Assembly: GCF_022921075.1 (NCBI RefSeq)
Contig: NZ_CP095050.1
Span: 2,604,001 to 2,668,000 of the forward strand
DNA length: 64,000 nt
Reading direction: 5' to 3'
DNA from: Hymenobacter sp. 5317J-9
GTDB lineage: Bacteria > Bacteroidota > Bacteroidia > Cytophagales > Hymenobacteraceae
Shown here: piece after piece, positions 50,090 to 58,590 of the stretch
Numbering within the stretch: the first letter of the stretch is position 1
How the letters are laid out: each line of letters opens with the position of its first letter
Program-made: the position numbers and the translations under genes
Notes under the pieces: generated by a model
Databases searched by the model: none
What the model saw: only the letters and a program-made list of their open reading frames with translations
What the model was told of the DNA's origin: nothing

Positions 50090-50686
50090 TCAGTGCGAAC
50101 TGAAATATTTCTTCAAATCCGTCCAGCACAGGCCGGGCATGGTGCGCTGGTCGCGCCAGGCCACAATGCGCCACTCGTTGTTGCGGCGGCGCAGGATGAG
50201 GCGGATGTTGCCTTGCAGCAGGCCCGCGTGAAAGGCCGTGTCCTGCTGCGTGACGCGCAACTGATATAAGGCCGATATTTCCACCGAGTCGGCGGTGTAG
50301 AGCTGGTCGCGGCGGTCGGTGAGCGTCAGCGTGTTCTTAACGCCGGTGGCCGTGCGGCGGCGCAGGCTGCTGAAGTAGGTGGTTTCGTCGGGCACGCTCC
50401 AGTTGGCAAACAGGGCCGGCGAGGAGCCGGCACTGGTGGGGTCGGGCACGAAGCGGTAGGTGGGGCCGCTGAAGGTGCGCTCGTAATTGGCCACGTTCAC
50501 GTTTTGCACGGCCGTAGTGAAGTTGGCCAGCAGAATGTCAATCTGGGTGGGTTGAATCCACTCGCTGCCGGTGGCCGCGGGCTCGGGCTCGCGCAGCTGA
50601 AAGCAGGCCGGCAGCGCCAGCAGCCCCAGCAGGCCGGCCCAGCGGCCGGGCGCCAACAACGACGAAAACAACTGACGGAACGGCAT
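50090..50686 (-). CDS. Lipoprotein of unknown function, paralogue of the previous gene
   Basis: 198 residues with lipobox ALPAC (Cys28). Body: QIDILLANFTTAVQNVNVAN, YERTFSGPTYRFVPDPTSAG, FHAGLLQGNIRLILRRRNNE, WRIVAWRDQRTMPGLCWTDL. NTF2-like appearance as in the gene downstream. The pair may share a transcript; no promoter matching the consensus is found, only a TATCTTTC on the minus strand near 50715-50722. Divergent from the large gene at 50791. Confidence 0.7.
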   Translation of the reverse strand: MPFRQLFSSLLAPGRWAGLLGLLALPACFQLREPEPAATGSEWIQPTQIDILLANFTTAVQNVNVANYERTFSGPTYRFVPDPTSAGSSPALFANWSVPDETTYFSSLRRRTATGVKNTLTLTDRRDQLYTADSVEISALYQLRVTQQDTAFHAGLLQGNIRLILRRRNNEWRIVAWRDQRTMPGLCWTDLKKYFSSH

Positions 50687-50790
50687 GAGGATGAACGGCG
50701 CTTGGTACCGAACGGAAAGATACGTCCCGATTTACGGCGCAGCCGCGGCGGCGGGCGTACTTTCGTCGCCCGTCATCCGCTACTTCCCGC

Positions 50791-53550
50791 ATGTCCCGAA
50801 AGCTTCTGGCGCTGTATACGGCCCTCTTGCTGCTGCTGGCGCTGGCCACGTACGTCTACTACCGGCGCACCCTGGCGGCCGTGCCCGTCGACCCCTACGC
50901 CCTGGTGCCCGACGATGCCGTGCTCGTGCTCAGCACCCACGACCATCCCACGCTTGTGCGCCACCTGCAGGAAACCGAGCTGTGGGACAACCTCACGGCC
51001 GTGCGCTACTTCCAGCACGCCGCCGGCCACCTGGCCCTGGCTGACAGCCTGAGCAGCGGCAGCGCCCGGCGCCGCAACAGCCTGCTCACGCTGCTGGGCC
51101 GCAAGCTGGTCATCACCTCGCTGCACGTCACGGGCCCCGACGAGTTCGACGTGCTGTATCAGATACCGCTGGTGCGGGTGAGCGAGTACCGGCAGGTGCG
51201 CAGCCTGCTCGAAACCCTGGGTCGCGACAGTCGCTACCGCCTCAGCACCCGCGAGTACGAAGGCCAGGAGCTGACCATTCTCACGGAGCAGCGCAGCGAG
51301 TTCAGCCTCACCGTGCTCAACTATCGCAACCACCTCCTCATCAGCGCCAACGGCGGATTGGTGGAGGCCGTGGTGCGCCGCCTGGCCCACCCCGACGCGC
51401 CCACCGTGCTTGCCACGTTCAGCTCCACCGATTTGCTGAAGCTGCGCGGCGTGGACGCCACCGTGCTGGTGAACTACCGCCGGCTGCCGCAGTTCCTTGA
51501 TGTGCTGTTTCGGCGCGATGCGCACGGGCAGTTCGACTTGCTGGCCGGGCTGGTGTCGCAGGGGTTCATGGGCGTGAAGCTGGCGGGCAGCCGGGCACTG
51601 CTGCAAGGGTTTTCCAACCCCGAAACCACCCACGGCAGCCTGCAGCAGCGGCTGCGGGGGCAGGCTGCCCAGCCGCTGGGCCTCACCGACATCCTGAGCA
51701 CGCGCACGGCGCTGGTGCTGCACCTGGCCGCGCAGCCGGCCCGCACCTGGCCCCGAACCGCGCCGCCGGTCGACTCGCTGGGAATCAGTGCGGGCCTCGA
51801 CAGCCTGCGGGCAACCCTGGGGGGCGAAATGGCGGTGGCCTACCTGGCGGCCGCCGCGCCGGGCCGCCGGCCGGGCCGGCTGGCCATGGTGCGCTGCTCG
51901 GTGCCGGCCCGCACCAGCACGTGGCTGGCCCGCCTGCGTCGGCTCAATGGCAATTCGCCGGCCTTCACGCGGGTGGGGCCCTACCAGGTGCATCCGGTGG
52001 GCTTTTCGGAAGCCGACGTGCTGGGTCCGCTGCTCGACCCGGCCCGGCCCAACGCCGTGGAGGTGGTGTCCGGCGCCGGGGTGATGATGGGCAATTACCT
52101 GGTGCTTTCCGATGAGCTGACCCTGAATGCTTACCTGGTCGATGTGGTGGCCGGGCGCACCTGGGCGCAGTCGCCGGCGCAGGTATCTTTCTTGCAGGAA
52201 ACCCAGCCGCGCGCCCGCCTGAGTATTTTCGTGGACACCCGCAACAGCTGGAACGCGCTGCTGGGCGTGCTCACGGAGGAGCGCCGCGCCGGCCTGCTCC
52301 GCAACGAAGCCCTATTCAAGCGCTTCCCCCAAATGGCGTTCCAACTGGTGCCGGCCGACAACGAAGCGGCCCCCGATGCGCAATACTTCACCCAACTGCT
52401 GCTGCACCACCCCAACCTGGGGCCCGCCACCGCCCAGGCCGGGGGCGCCGCGGCCAACGGGCGCGTGCTGGCGTTTAAGCGCGGGCTAGTGGGCACGCCG
52501 GTGGCCCTGCCCGCGCTGGGCACGCGCATTCCGGCCGTGGTGGTGCAGGACTCGGCCCAGGCGCTGCACTTTGTGAGCGCCGATAACACGGTGGTGTGGT
52601 CCGACACGCTGGCCGGGCCGGCCGTGGGTATGGCCCTGCTGCCGGCCGCGGGCGGAGTGGCCGGCGGCCTGCTGCTGGGCGCCGGCCACCGCCTGCACCT
52701 GCTCGGCAACGACGGCCGTGACGTGCTGCCCTTCCCCCTGAACCTGCCCGACACCTTGCACCTCGCCGACCTGACTATGGGCCCGGGCGGCCCCGGCGAG
52801 CCGGCCCGCCTGCTGGCCCGCACGGCCGGCAACGAGCTGCGCCTGCTCGACGCCCGGGGCCGCGAGTTCCGCGGCTGGCAGCCCAAGCGGCTCGACTTTC
52901 CGCTGGCGGGGCGCCCGGCGCTGTTGAGCGCGGGCGGCCGCACCGTGGTGGTGGCCCCCCTGCAAAATGGCTACGTGTACGCCTACGACGGGCAGGGCAA
53001 CCTCTTTCCTGGTTTCCCGCTGAGCCTGGGGGCCCGGCTGGCCGGCAACCTACTGGTGCAGCCCGGCACCACGCTGGCCCGCACCCGCCTCACCACCGTC
53101 AACCAGCACGGCGAGCTCATCACCTTCAACCTCAGCGGCGACGTGCTGAGCCGGCAGCGCGTGGCCACCTGGAGTCGCACCGCCCGCTTCCGCCTCGTAC
53201 CCGACCTCACGGGCCGCACCTTCGTGCTGACGCGCGAAGACGGTAACCAAATCGACGTGTACCTGCCCGCCCAATCGACCCCCTTGCTCACGCAGCGCTT
53301 CGTGACCTCGGGCGAGCGGCTGGTGCAGTTTTTTGATTTCGGCAAAAACCACCGGCTGGTGGCCATCACCGAGCCCGGTCCGGCCCACGTGTTTCTCTAC
53401 GATGCGCGGGGCCAGCTGCTGGGCGGCGAGCCGCTGCCCAGCACCGGCACCGGCGTGGCCCTGAGCTACGACGCCACTACCGACACCTACCAGCTGGCCC
53501 GCCTGGTGGGCCGCGAGCTGCGCCGCACCGAGTTGAAGGTGGGGCCGTGA
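50791..53550 (+). CDS. Large membrane-anchored envelope protein, DUF3352-like plus beta-propeller-like C-terminus
   Basis: 919 residues. One N-terminal membrane anchor (LLALYTALLLLLALATYVYY), no lipobox. From about 40, VDPYALVPDDAVLVLSTHDH and repeated 'l-x-x-l-L-x-x-x-R-L-v-i-T' segments recall DUF3352-type proteins, which act as lipid- or substrate-binding modules in the envelope. From about 610 to the end, 7-8 beta-rich repeats with VWSDTLAGPAVG, VYAYDGQGNLFPGFPLSLGA, FLYDARGQLLGGEPLPSTG resemble PQQ-type propellers. Its function is not known. Promoter candidate: TACTTTCG at about 50759. Such two-part proteins seem typical for this clade, but I know of no study. Confidence 0.7.
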   Translation: MSRKLLALYTALLLLLALATYVYYRRTLAAVPVDPYALVPDDAVLVLSTHDHPTLVRHLQETELWDNLTAVRYFQHAAGHLALADSLSSGSARRRNSLLTLLGRKLVITSLHVTGPDEFDVLYQIPLVRVSEYRQVRSLLETLGRDSRYRLSTREYEGQELTILTEQRSEFSLTVLNYRNHLLISANGGLVEAVVRRLAHPDAPTVLATFSSTDLLKLRGVDATVLVNYRRLPQFLDVLFRRDAHGQFDLLAGLVSQGFMGVKLAGSRALLQGFSNPETTHGSLQQRLRGQAAQPLGLTDILSTRTALVLHLAAQPARTWPRTAPPVDSLGISAGLDSLRATLGGEMAVAYLAAAAPGRRPGRLAMVRCSVPARTSTWLARLRRLNGNSPAFTRVGPYQVHPVGFSEADVLGPLLDPARPNAVEVVSGAGVMMGNYLVLSDELTLNAYLVDVVAGRTWAQSPAQVSFLQETQPRARLSIFVDTRNSWNALLGVLTEERRAGLLRNEALFKRFPQMAFQLVPADNEAAPDAQYFTQLLLHHPNLGPATAQAGGAAANGRVLAFKRGLVGTPVALPALGTRIPAVVVQDSAQALHFVSADNTVVWSDTLAGPAVGMALLPAAGGVAGGLLLGAGHRLHLLGNDGRDVLPFPLNLPDTLHLADLTMGPGGPGEPARLLARTAGNELRLLDARGREFRGWQPKRLDFPLAGRPALLSAGGRTVVVAPLQNGYVYAYDGQGNLFPGFPLSLGARLAGNLLVQPGTTLARTRLTTVNQHGELITFNLSGDVLSRQRVATWSRTARFRLVPDLTGRTFVLTREDGNQIDVYLPAQSTPLLTQRFVTSGERLVQFFDFGKNHRLVAITEPGPAHVFLYDARGQLLGGEPLPSTGTGVALSYDATTDTYQLARLVGRELRRTELKVGP

Positions 53551-53593
53551 GCAGCGGTGGGTTGACGAGTTGGCGGAGTGAATAGATTTAATT

Positions 53594-53708
53594 AAAAGAA
53601 CGTCATGCTGAGCGCAGCCGAAGCATCTCGCGTGTGGTAGTAATTCAATCGACTGGATTTACCATTGCACGCGAGATGCTTCGGCTGCGCTCAGCATGAC
53701 GTTCTTTT
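53594..53708. repeat. Palindromic repeat, family 1, copy 4
   Basis: Perfect 41-base arms (53594-53634 and 53668-53708), 33-base loop; arm core GTCATGCTGAGCGCAGCCGA then AGCATCTCGCGTG. The repeat ends 22 bases before the nadR ATG. Confidence 0.96.
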
Positions 53709-53730
53709 GCTCCCCAGCCCCCAACTTCCC

Positions 53731-54777
53731 ATGCCTTCAACTCCCCGCACCGGCCTCGTGGTCGGCAAGTTCTGGCCGCCGCACCGGGGCCACCAGCTGC
53801 TGCTGGAAACGGCCGCGGCCCAGGTGGCTGGGCTGGTGGTATTGGTGTACGCCAACCCCGACTCGGCCGAGCACCCGGCGGCTTTGCGCGCCGGGTGGCT
53901 GCGGGCCCTGTACCGGGGCGATGAGCTGGCCGACGGGCCGCGCATTGGCTCCACGCCGCTGAGCGTTTTCGCCCTTTCGGCCAACGCCGATGGCGTGCCA
54001 CCCGATGCCGCCGACGATGACACCCACCGCGAGTTTGTGCGGCTGTGGCTGGCTCGGCAGGGAATAACGGTAGACGTGGTGTTCACCAGCGAGGCCTACG
54101 GGCCGGGGTTTGCCCGGCACCTGGGAGTGCCGCACGTGGAAGTAGATGCGGCGAGAAGCCAGGTGCCGGTGTCGGGCACGCTGGTGCGCGCAAACGCTGC
54201 CGCAGCAACTCCTTACCTGCACCCGCTGGTGGCGGCGCAGCTGGGCGTGGTGCCGCCGGCTCCGGTGCCACGAGTAGTATTTCTGGGCGCCGAGAGCAGC
54301 GGCAAGAGCACGCTTTGCGAAGCACTGGCCGCGGCCTGCGGCACCGAGTGGGTGCCTGAATACGGCCGCACCCTGCACGAGCAGAAAAACGGCAACCTCG
54401 ACTTCGACGACCTGCTCTACATCGCCCGGCGCCATGCCGAGCTGGAAGACGAAGCCGCCGGGCGGGCGCGAGGCGTGCTGTTCTGCGACACCAACGCGGC
54501 CACCACGGCGCTGTATTCCTACTATTATTTTCATCGTTGCGACCCCGCCCTGCAGGCCATGGCCGCCGTGTGCCGGCAGCGCTACGCGCACACCTTCGTG
54601 TGTGCGCCCACCGTGCCCTTCGAGCAGGACGGCTGGCGCGGCCCCGAGGCCCTGCGCAGCTTTCAGCACGGCGCTATTCTGATGCAGCTCGATTTCTATG
54701 GCATTCCCTACACGCTGGTTGAAGGCACCGTGGCGCAGCGCGTGGCGCAGGTGGTGGCGCAGTTAAAAATCAACTAA
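53731..54777 (+). CDS. nadR: NadR-type bifunctional NMN adenylyltransferase / ribosylnicotinamide kinase
   Basis: 348 residues from the ATG at 53731; the frame is open back into the palindrome, but the family begins at GLVVGKFWPPHRGHQLLLE. Domain 1 (about 8-165) has the HxGH nucleotidyltransferase motif (PHRGH, residues 17-21) and VPVSGTLVRAN. Domain 2 (about 180-348) has the P-loop FLGAESSGKSTLCEAL, EYGRTLHEQ, and YHF-like FCDTNAATTALYSYYYF. The DNA-binding domain of the enterobacterial NadR is absent, so only the two enzymic functions remain: NAD salvage from nicotinamide riboside. The gene ends four bases before corA's stop (convergent). Confidence 0.9.
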   Translation: MPSTPRTGLVVGKFWPPHRGHQLLLETAAAQVAGLVVLVYANPDSAEHPAALRAGWLRALYRGDELADGPRIGSTPLSVFALSANADGVPPDAADDDTHREFVRLWLARQGITVDVVFTSEAYGPGFARHLGVPHVEVDAARSQVPVSGTLVRANAAAATPYLHPLVAAQLGVVPPAPVPRVVFLGAESSGKSTLCEALAAACGTEWVPEYGRTLHEQKNGNLDFDDLLYIARRHAELEDEAAGRARGVLFCDTNAATTALYSYYYFHRCDPALQAMAAVCRQRYAHTFVCAPTVPFEQDGWRGPEALRSFQHGAILMQLDFYGIPYTLVEGTVAQRVAQVVAQLKIN

Positions 54778-54781
54778 AAAA

Positions 54782-55966
54782 TCATCGGTTGGTCAGCCAG
54801 CCTTTGCGGTAGAAATACACCAGTTGCACCACAATCACGCTGGCCATGATGCCGAGCACCGTGGGGTAGCCCCAGGGGCTGTAGAGTTCGGGCATGTTGC
54901 GCACCAATAGGTGGCCCTGCTCGTCGTGGCGCTGAAAATTCATGCCGTAGAGCCCCACCACGAAACTCAGCGGAATGAAAATGGTGCTGATGATGGTGAG
55001 CACCTTCATCACTTCGTTCATGCGGTTGCCCTGCTCCGACTGGTAGAGGTCGGTGAGGGAGGAGATGTTGTCGCGGTAGCTCTCGGCCAGGTCCAGGGTC
55101 TGAATGGCGTGGTCGTAGGCGTCGCGGTAGAAAATCTTAAGGTTTTCGGGCATTATCTCTTCCGGCAGGCGCAGGATTTCCGCAATCTTGTCGCGCTCCG
55201 GATATACCAGCCGGCGAAAGCGTACTACGTCCTTCTTGATGCGCAGAATGCGGTTGAGCAGGCGCTTGGGGCGCTTTTCGGAGAAAATGGCTTCTTCCAA
55301 CCGCTCGATGTAGTCGCCGATGGCCGCCATGGTGGGGTAGTAGTGGTCGAGCACCACGTCGGTGAGGGCGTAGGCCAGGTAGAGGCTGGGCTGGCGGCGC
55401 AAGGTGCTGAAATTGCTGCGGATGCGCACCCGCAGCGCATCGAGGCAGTCGTCGTAGTCGTCCTGAAACGACAGCACGTAGTTGGGGCCGGTGAAGAGCG
55501 ACAGCTGGTCGTCGTCGACTTCGAGATTAATGGTGAAATCGGTCATGCGCGAGACCATAAACAAGCGGTGCTCGTCGAATACCTCCACCTTGGCCCGCTG
55601 GTAGTCGTTGAGCACGTCCTCCATCTGCAGCGGGTGCAGGCCGAAGTCCTGCATCATGCGCTCCAGCAGGGGCAGGTCGTTGTAGCCGCGCACGTCTACC
55701 CAATGCTTGAGGTGGGGGTGGGTGCGCAAATAGGCCAGCAGGTCGTCGTAGCGGCCGGTGTATTCCTCTTCGCGGCAGTTTGTGTCGTCGTACGACATCA
55801 AAAAGATGCGGGGCGGCAGGGCGCCTTCGTGCACCGTGAGCGTGCCGGGGCGCTGGCCCACGTGCTGTTCGCGGGCCTGCCGGGTGGCTTCGCGGTCAGA
55901 AATGATGCCATCGGAGGGCGTGGACGGCGCGGCCGGAGCCTTGGACGGAGAGCTAAGTGGAGACAT
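54782..55966 (-). CDS. corA: CorA-family magnesium/cobalt transporter
   Basis: 394 residues. N-terminal about 45 residues are low-complexity and Pro/Ser-rich, then the cytosolic funnel domain (PPRIFLMSYDDTNCREEEYT, VDVRGYNDLPLLERMMQDFG, HPLQMEDVLNDYQRAKVEVF) with long helices (RLVYPERDKIAEILRLPEEI). Two C-terminal membrane helices flank VGLYGMNFQRHDEQGH, whose GMN is the selectivity motif (near residue 343). It should form a pentameric Mg2+ channel in the inner membrane. Convergent with nadR; divergent from the acyltransferase gene. Confidence 0.95.
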   Translation of the reverse strand: MSPLSSPSKAPAAPSTPSDGIISDREATRQAREQHVGQRPGTLTVHEGALPPRIFLMSYDDTNCREEEYTGRYDDLLAYLRTHPHLKHWVDVRGYNDLPLLERMMQDFGLHPLQMEDVLNDYQRAKVEVFDEHRLFMVSRMTDFTINLEVDDDQLSLFTGPNYVLSFQDDYDDCLDALRVRIRSNFSTLRRQPSLYLAYALTDVVLDHYYPTMAAIGDYIERLEEAIFSEKRPKRLLNRILRIKKDVVRFRRLVYPERDKIAEILRLPEEIMPENLKIFYRDAYDHAIQTLDLAESYRDNISSLTDLYQSEQGNRMNEVMKVLTIISTIFIPLSFVVGLYGMNFQRHDEQGHLLVRNMPELYSPWGYPTVLGIMASVIVVQLVYFYRKGWLTNR

Positions 55967-56146
55967 GCGGCAAAGAAATACAAATCGACGGAGCAGCTTG
56001 CGCCCCTACGCAAGGCACGCCGGCCGGGATGCCCCGGCCGGCCCGAACGCGCCCGGGAAGGCCCCGCAGCGGTGGCATGAGCCGTTCTGTGCCGTACTTT
56101 GTCGGCAGAGCCTCGAAACACACGGTTGAAAAGTACGGATTCATTG

Positions 56147-57133
56147 GTGGGAGAAAGCACCGCCGCGCGCGCCACGGCGGGCCTCTCGGTGTGGCTGGCG
56201 GCCGGCGGCCCCGCGCCGCCGCGGCTGCCGCTGGCGTTTGAGTCGTTTCTGTACCTCCGGCCCGAGCACCAGGCCCTGCAAGCCAGCGCCGCGCCCGTGC
56301 TCAGCTTGTATGTGGAAGACGCCGCGGCCGGCGTCAGTGTGGCCCAGCTGCACGTCAGCTTTGAAGCAGAAACCGGCACGGCGCGCAGCCCGGCGCAGGC
56401 CCCGTTTGGAGCCGTGCAGCTGGCGCCCGGCGTGGGCACGGCGGCCGTGCACCTGCTGCTGGATGCCGCCGAAGCCCACCTGACCGGCCTCGGCCTGCGC
56501 CGGCTGGCGCTGCGGGGCTATCCCTTCGCCTACGACCCCGCCGGCGCCGCCACGCTCGCCGAAGCCCTGCGGCAGCGCGGCTACCGCGTGGCCCTGGCCG
56601 AACAGAATTACCACCTCGACCCCGCCCGCGACTACGAAGCCCACCTGCACGCGTCGGAGCGCCGCCGCCTGCACAAGTGCCGCCGCCACGGCCTGCACGT
56701 GGAGCAGGAGCCGCCGTTTCTGCTGCCGGCGGCCTACGAGTTTATCCGGGCGTGCCGGCAGGAGCGGGGCCAGCACCTGTCGCTGTCGCTGGAGCGGGTG
56801 CAGGCACTATTCAAGCACTTTCCGCGCGAGCATTTCCTGTTCTCGGTGCGCCAGCCCGATGGGGAGTGGGCGGCGCTCACCGTAGCCATTCGGGTGAGCG
56901 AAACGGCCCTGTATAATTTCTACCCTGCCAGCCCCTTGCGCTGCAATGCCTTCAGCCCGGTGGTGCTGCTCAACGAAGGCCTGCACGCCTTTGCCCGCGC
57001 CAGCGCCCTCACCGTGCTCGACCTCGGCACTTCCACCCTCGACACCGGGCCCAACGCCTCGCTGCTGCGCTTCAAGCGCCACCTGGGCGGCGTGGCCGGC
57101 CTGCGCCTGAGCTGGGAAAAGGAATTGGGATGA
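56147..57133 (+). CDS. GNAT-fold acyltransferase, FemABX-like
   Basis: 328 residues from a GTG at 56147; alternatives are TTG at 56144 and 56099. The upstream TACTTTG at about 56095 looks like a one-base-shorter -7 element. The C-terminal half fits the GNAT/FemAB (BioF2-like) pattern: YEAHLHASERRRLHKCRRHG, ACRQERGQHLSLSLERVQAL, HFLFSVRQPDGEWAALTVAI, LYNFYPASPLRCNAFSPVVL, LDLGTSTLDTGPNASLLRFK. The N-terminal half is a degenerate second GNAT module. Such enzymes attach acyl or aminoacyl groups to sugars or peptides, often in surface polysaccharide loci. The flippase gene follows. Confidence 0.72.
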   Translation: MGESTAARATAGLSVWLAAGGPAPPRLPLAFESFLYLRPEHQALQASAAPVLSLYVEDAAAGVSVAQLHVSFEAETGTARSPAQAPFGAVQLAPGVGTAAVHLLLDAAEAHLTGLGLRRLALRGYPFAYDPAGAATLAEALRQRGYRVALAEQNYHLDPARDYEAHLHASERRRLHKCRRHGLHVEQEPPFLLPAAYEFIRACRQERGQHLSLSLERVQALFKHFPREHFLFSVRQPDGEWAALTVAIRVSETALYNFYPASPLRCNAFSPVVLLNEGLHAFARASALTVLDLGTSTLDTGPNASLLRFKRHLGGVAGLRLSWEKELG

Positions 57134-57213
57134 GGAGGGGAGTAGGGACGTAAGGGAGAGGGGAGCACATTCCCCGCATCGCCAAGGAGGGGAGTGTGCC
57201 GTACTTTGTGCCG

Positions 57214-58485
57214 ATGCCCACCCTCGTTTCCTCGGCTAAGCCGCTGCTTCGGCAGTTCATTCGGGGCTCGCTCGGCACGGGCGTGGCCGTGGCGGCCCGC
57301 GCGGCCGGCGCCCTCGTGCTCAACAAACTGTTCGCCACCTTCGCGCCCGCCGGGGGGCTCACGCTGCTGGCGCAGTTCCAGAACCTGATGGCCCTGCTCA
57401 CGTCCCTGCCCAACGACGGCGTGCACGTGGGCCTGGTGAAATACCTGGCCCCGCTGCGGCCCGGCAGCCCGCGCCACCGCGCCTGGCTGGGTGCCGCGGT
57501 GGCCCTGAATGCCCTGGCGCTGCTGGGCGGCGCGGCGGTGCTGGCTGCCACGAGCCGGGCGGGCTGGAACTGGCAAACCGGGGTGGTGTTGGTGCTTGGC
57601 ATCGCGCTGCTCACCGGGCAGGGCCTGCTGGGGGCCGCGCTGCTGGCGGCGGGCCGCCTACGGTCCTACATCGGGCTGGCCGTGACGTTGGCGGCACTGG
57701 GCACGGCGGCCGCTGCCGGCATGCTGCTGGCGCAGGCCCCGCTGCCGCGGGTGCTGCTGAGCTACCTGCTGGCCCAAGGCCTCACGCTGCTGCCGGCACT
57801 GTGGCTGGCGCGCCGGGCCGGCGTGCTGCCAAAGTGGCGCCCGGCCGCCCCCGTGAGCCGCACGGCCCTGCGCGGCCTGGGTCAATTTCTGCTGATGGCC
57901 GTGAGCTCCCTGCTCTTCGGCCGGGCCGTCGACTACGTGCTGCGCGACCACCTGCTGGCCACCTACGGCCCCGCCCGCACCGACTTGTGGCAGGCCGTGG
58001 CCAAGCTCTCCGACAACTATACCATGGTGTTTGGGGCCGTGATGAGCAGCGTGTTCTACCCGCGCTTAGCGGCCCTGGCGGCCCAGCCACGGCAGGCGCG
58101 GCGCTACCTGCTGAGCGTGCTGGTCCTGCTGGTCCCGCTGCTGGCCGCCGGCCTGGGGCTGCTGTTTGCCTGCCGCAGCTGGCTGCTGCCGCTGCTGTTT
58201 GCCCCGCGCCTGCTGGCCGCCCAGGAGCTGCTGGCGCCGCAGCTGCTCGGCGACTGGGCCAAGTTTCTGAGCTGGGTGTTCATCTACCAGCTCATGGCCC
58301 GGGCGCGCACGGGGCCCTACATCGCGGTGCAGGCCGCGTCGGCGGTGGTGTTTGCCGGGATGCTGGCCCTGTTGCTGCCACGGCTGGGGCTGGCGGGCGC
58401 GGTGTGGGCCCACGCGGCGCGCTACGGGCTGGTGCTGGCGGCGTGCGTAGCGGTGTATCTGCGGGGCCGGCGGGCCCGACAGTGA
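57214..58485 (+). CDS. Polysaccharide biosynthesis flippase (Wzx/MOP superfamily)
   Basis: 423 residues from the ATG at 57214. About twelve hydrophobic helices with almost no charged loops. Start: FIRGSLGTGVAVAARAAGAL; middle: LRGLGQFLLMAVSSLLFGRA with DYVLRDHLLATYGPARTDLW; then LSDNYTMVFGAVMSSVFYPR. This is the O-antigen translocase pattern (WzxE-like: 'lvkyl..lap..q..rW'). It should flip undecaprenyl-diphosphate-linked glycan units across the inner membrane. It fits with the acyltransferase upstream and the GT2 genes nearby. A bidirectional terminator follows. Confidence 0.82.
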   Translation: MPTLVSSAKPLLRQFIRGSLGTGVAVAARAAGALVLNKLFATFAPAGGLTLLAQFQNLMALLTSLPNDGVHVGLVKYLAPLRPGSPRHRAWLGAAVALNALALLGGAAVLAATSRAGWNWQTGVVLVLGIALLTGQGLLGAALLAAGRLRSYIGLAVTLAALGTAAAAGMLLAQAPLPRVLLSYLLAQGLTLLPALWLARRAGVLPKWRPAAPVSRTALRGLGQFLLMAVSSLLFGRAVDYVLRDHLLATYGPARTDLWQAVAKLSDNYTMVFGAVMSSVFYPRLAALAAQPRQARRYLLSVLVLLVPLLAAGLGLLFACRSWLLPLLFAPRLLAAQELLAPQLLGDWAKFLSWVFIYQLMARARTGPYIAVQAASAVVFAGMLALLLPRLGLAGAVWAHAARYGLVLAACVAVYLRGRRARQ

Positions 58486-58509
58486 TAAGAAAGAAGCCCA
58501 ACAAAAACT

Positions 58510-58538
58510 CCCGGCACTGCGCAGTGTCGGGGATTTTT
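58510..58538. terminator. Bidirectional intrinsic terminator
   Basis: Stem CCCGGCACTG / CAGTGTCGGG (58510-58519 and 58522-58531; one G-U pair), with A5 on the left and T5 on the right. Serves the flippase gene and the opposing pseudogene. Confidence 0.8.
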
Positions 58539-58590
58539 GCAATGATACGTGCCGCGCCCTTGCCCTTAGGCCGGCCGCGCCGGTGCTTTC

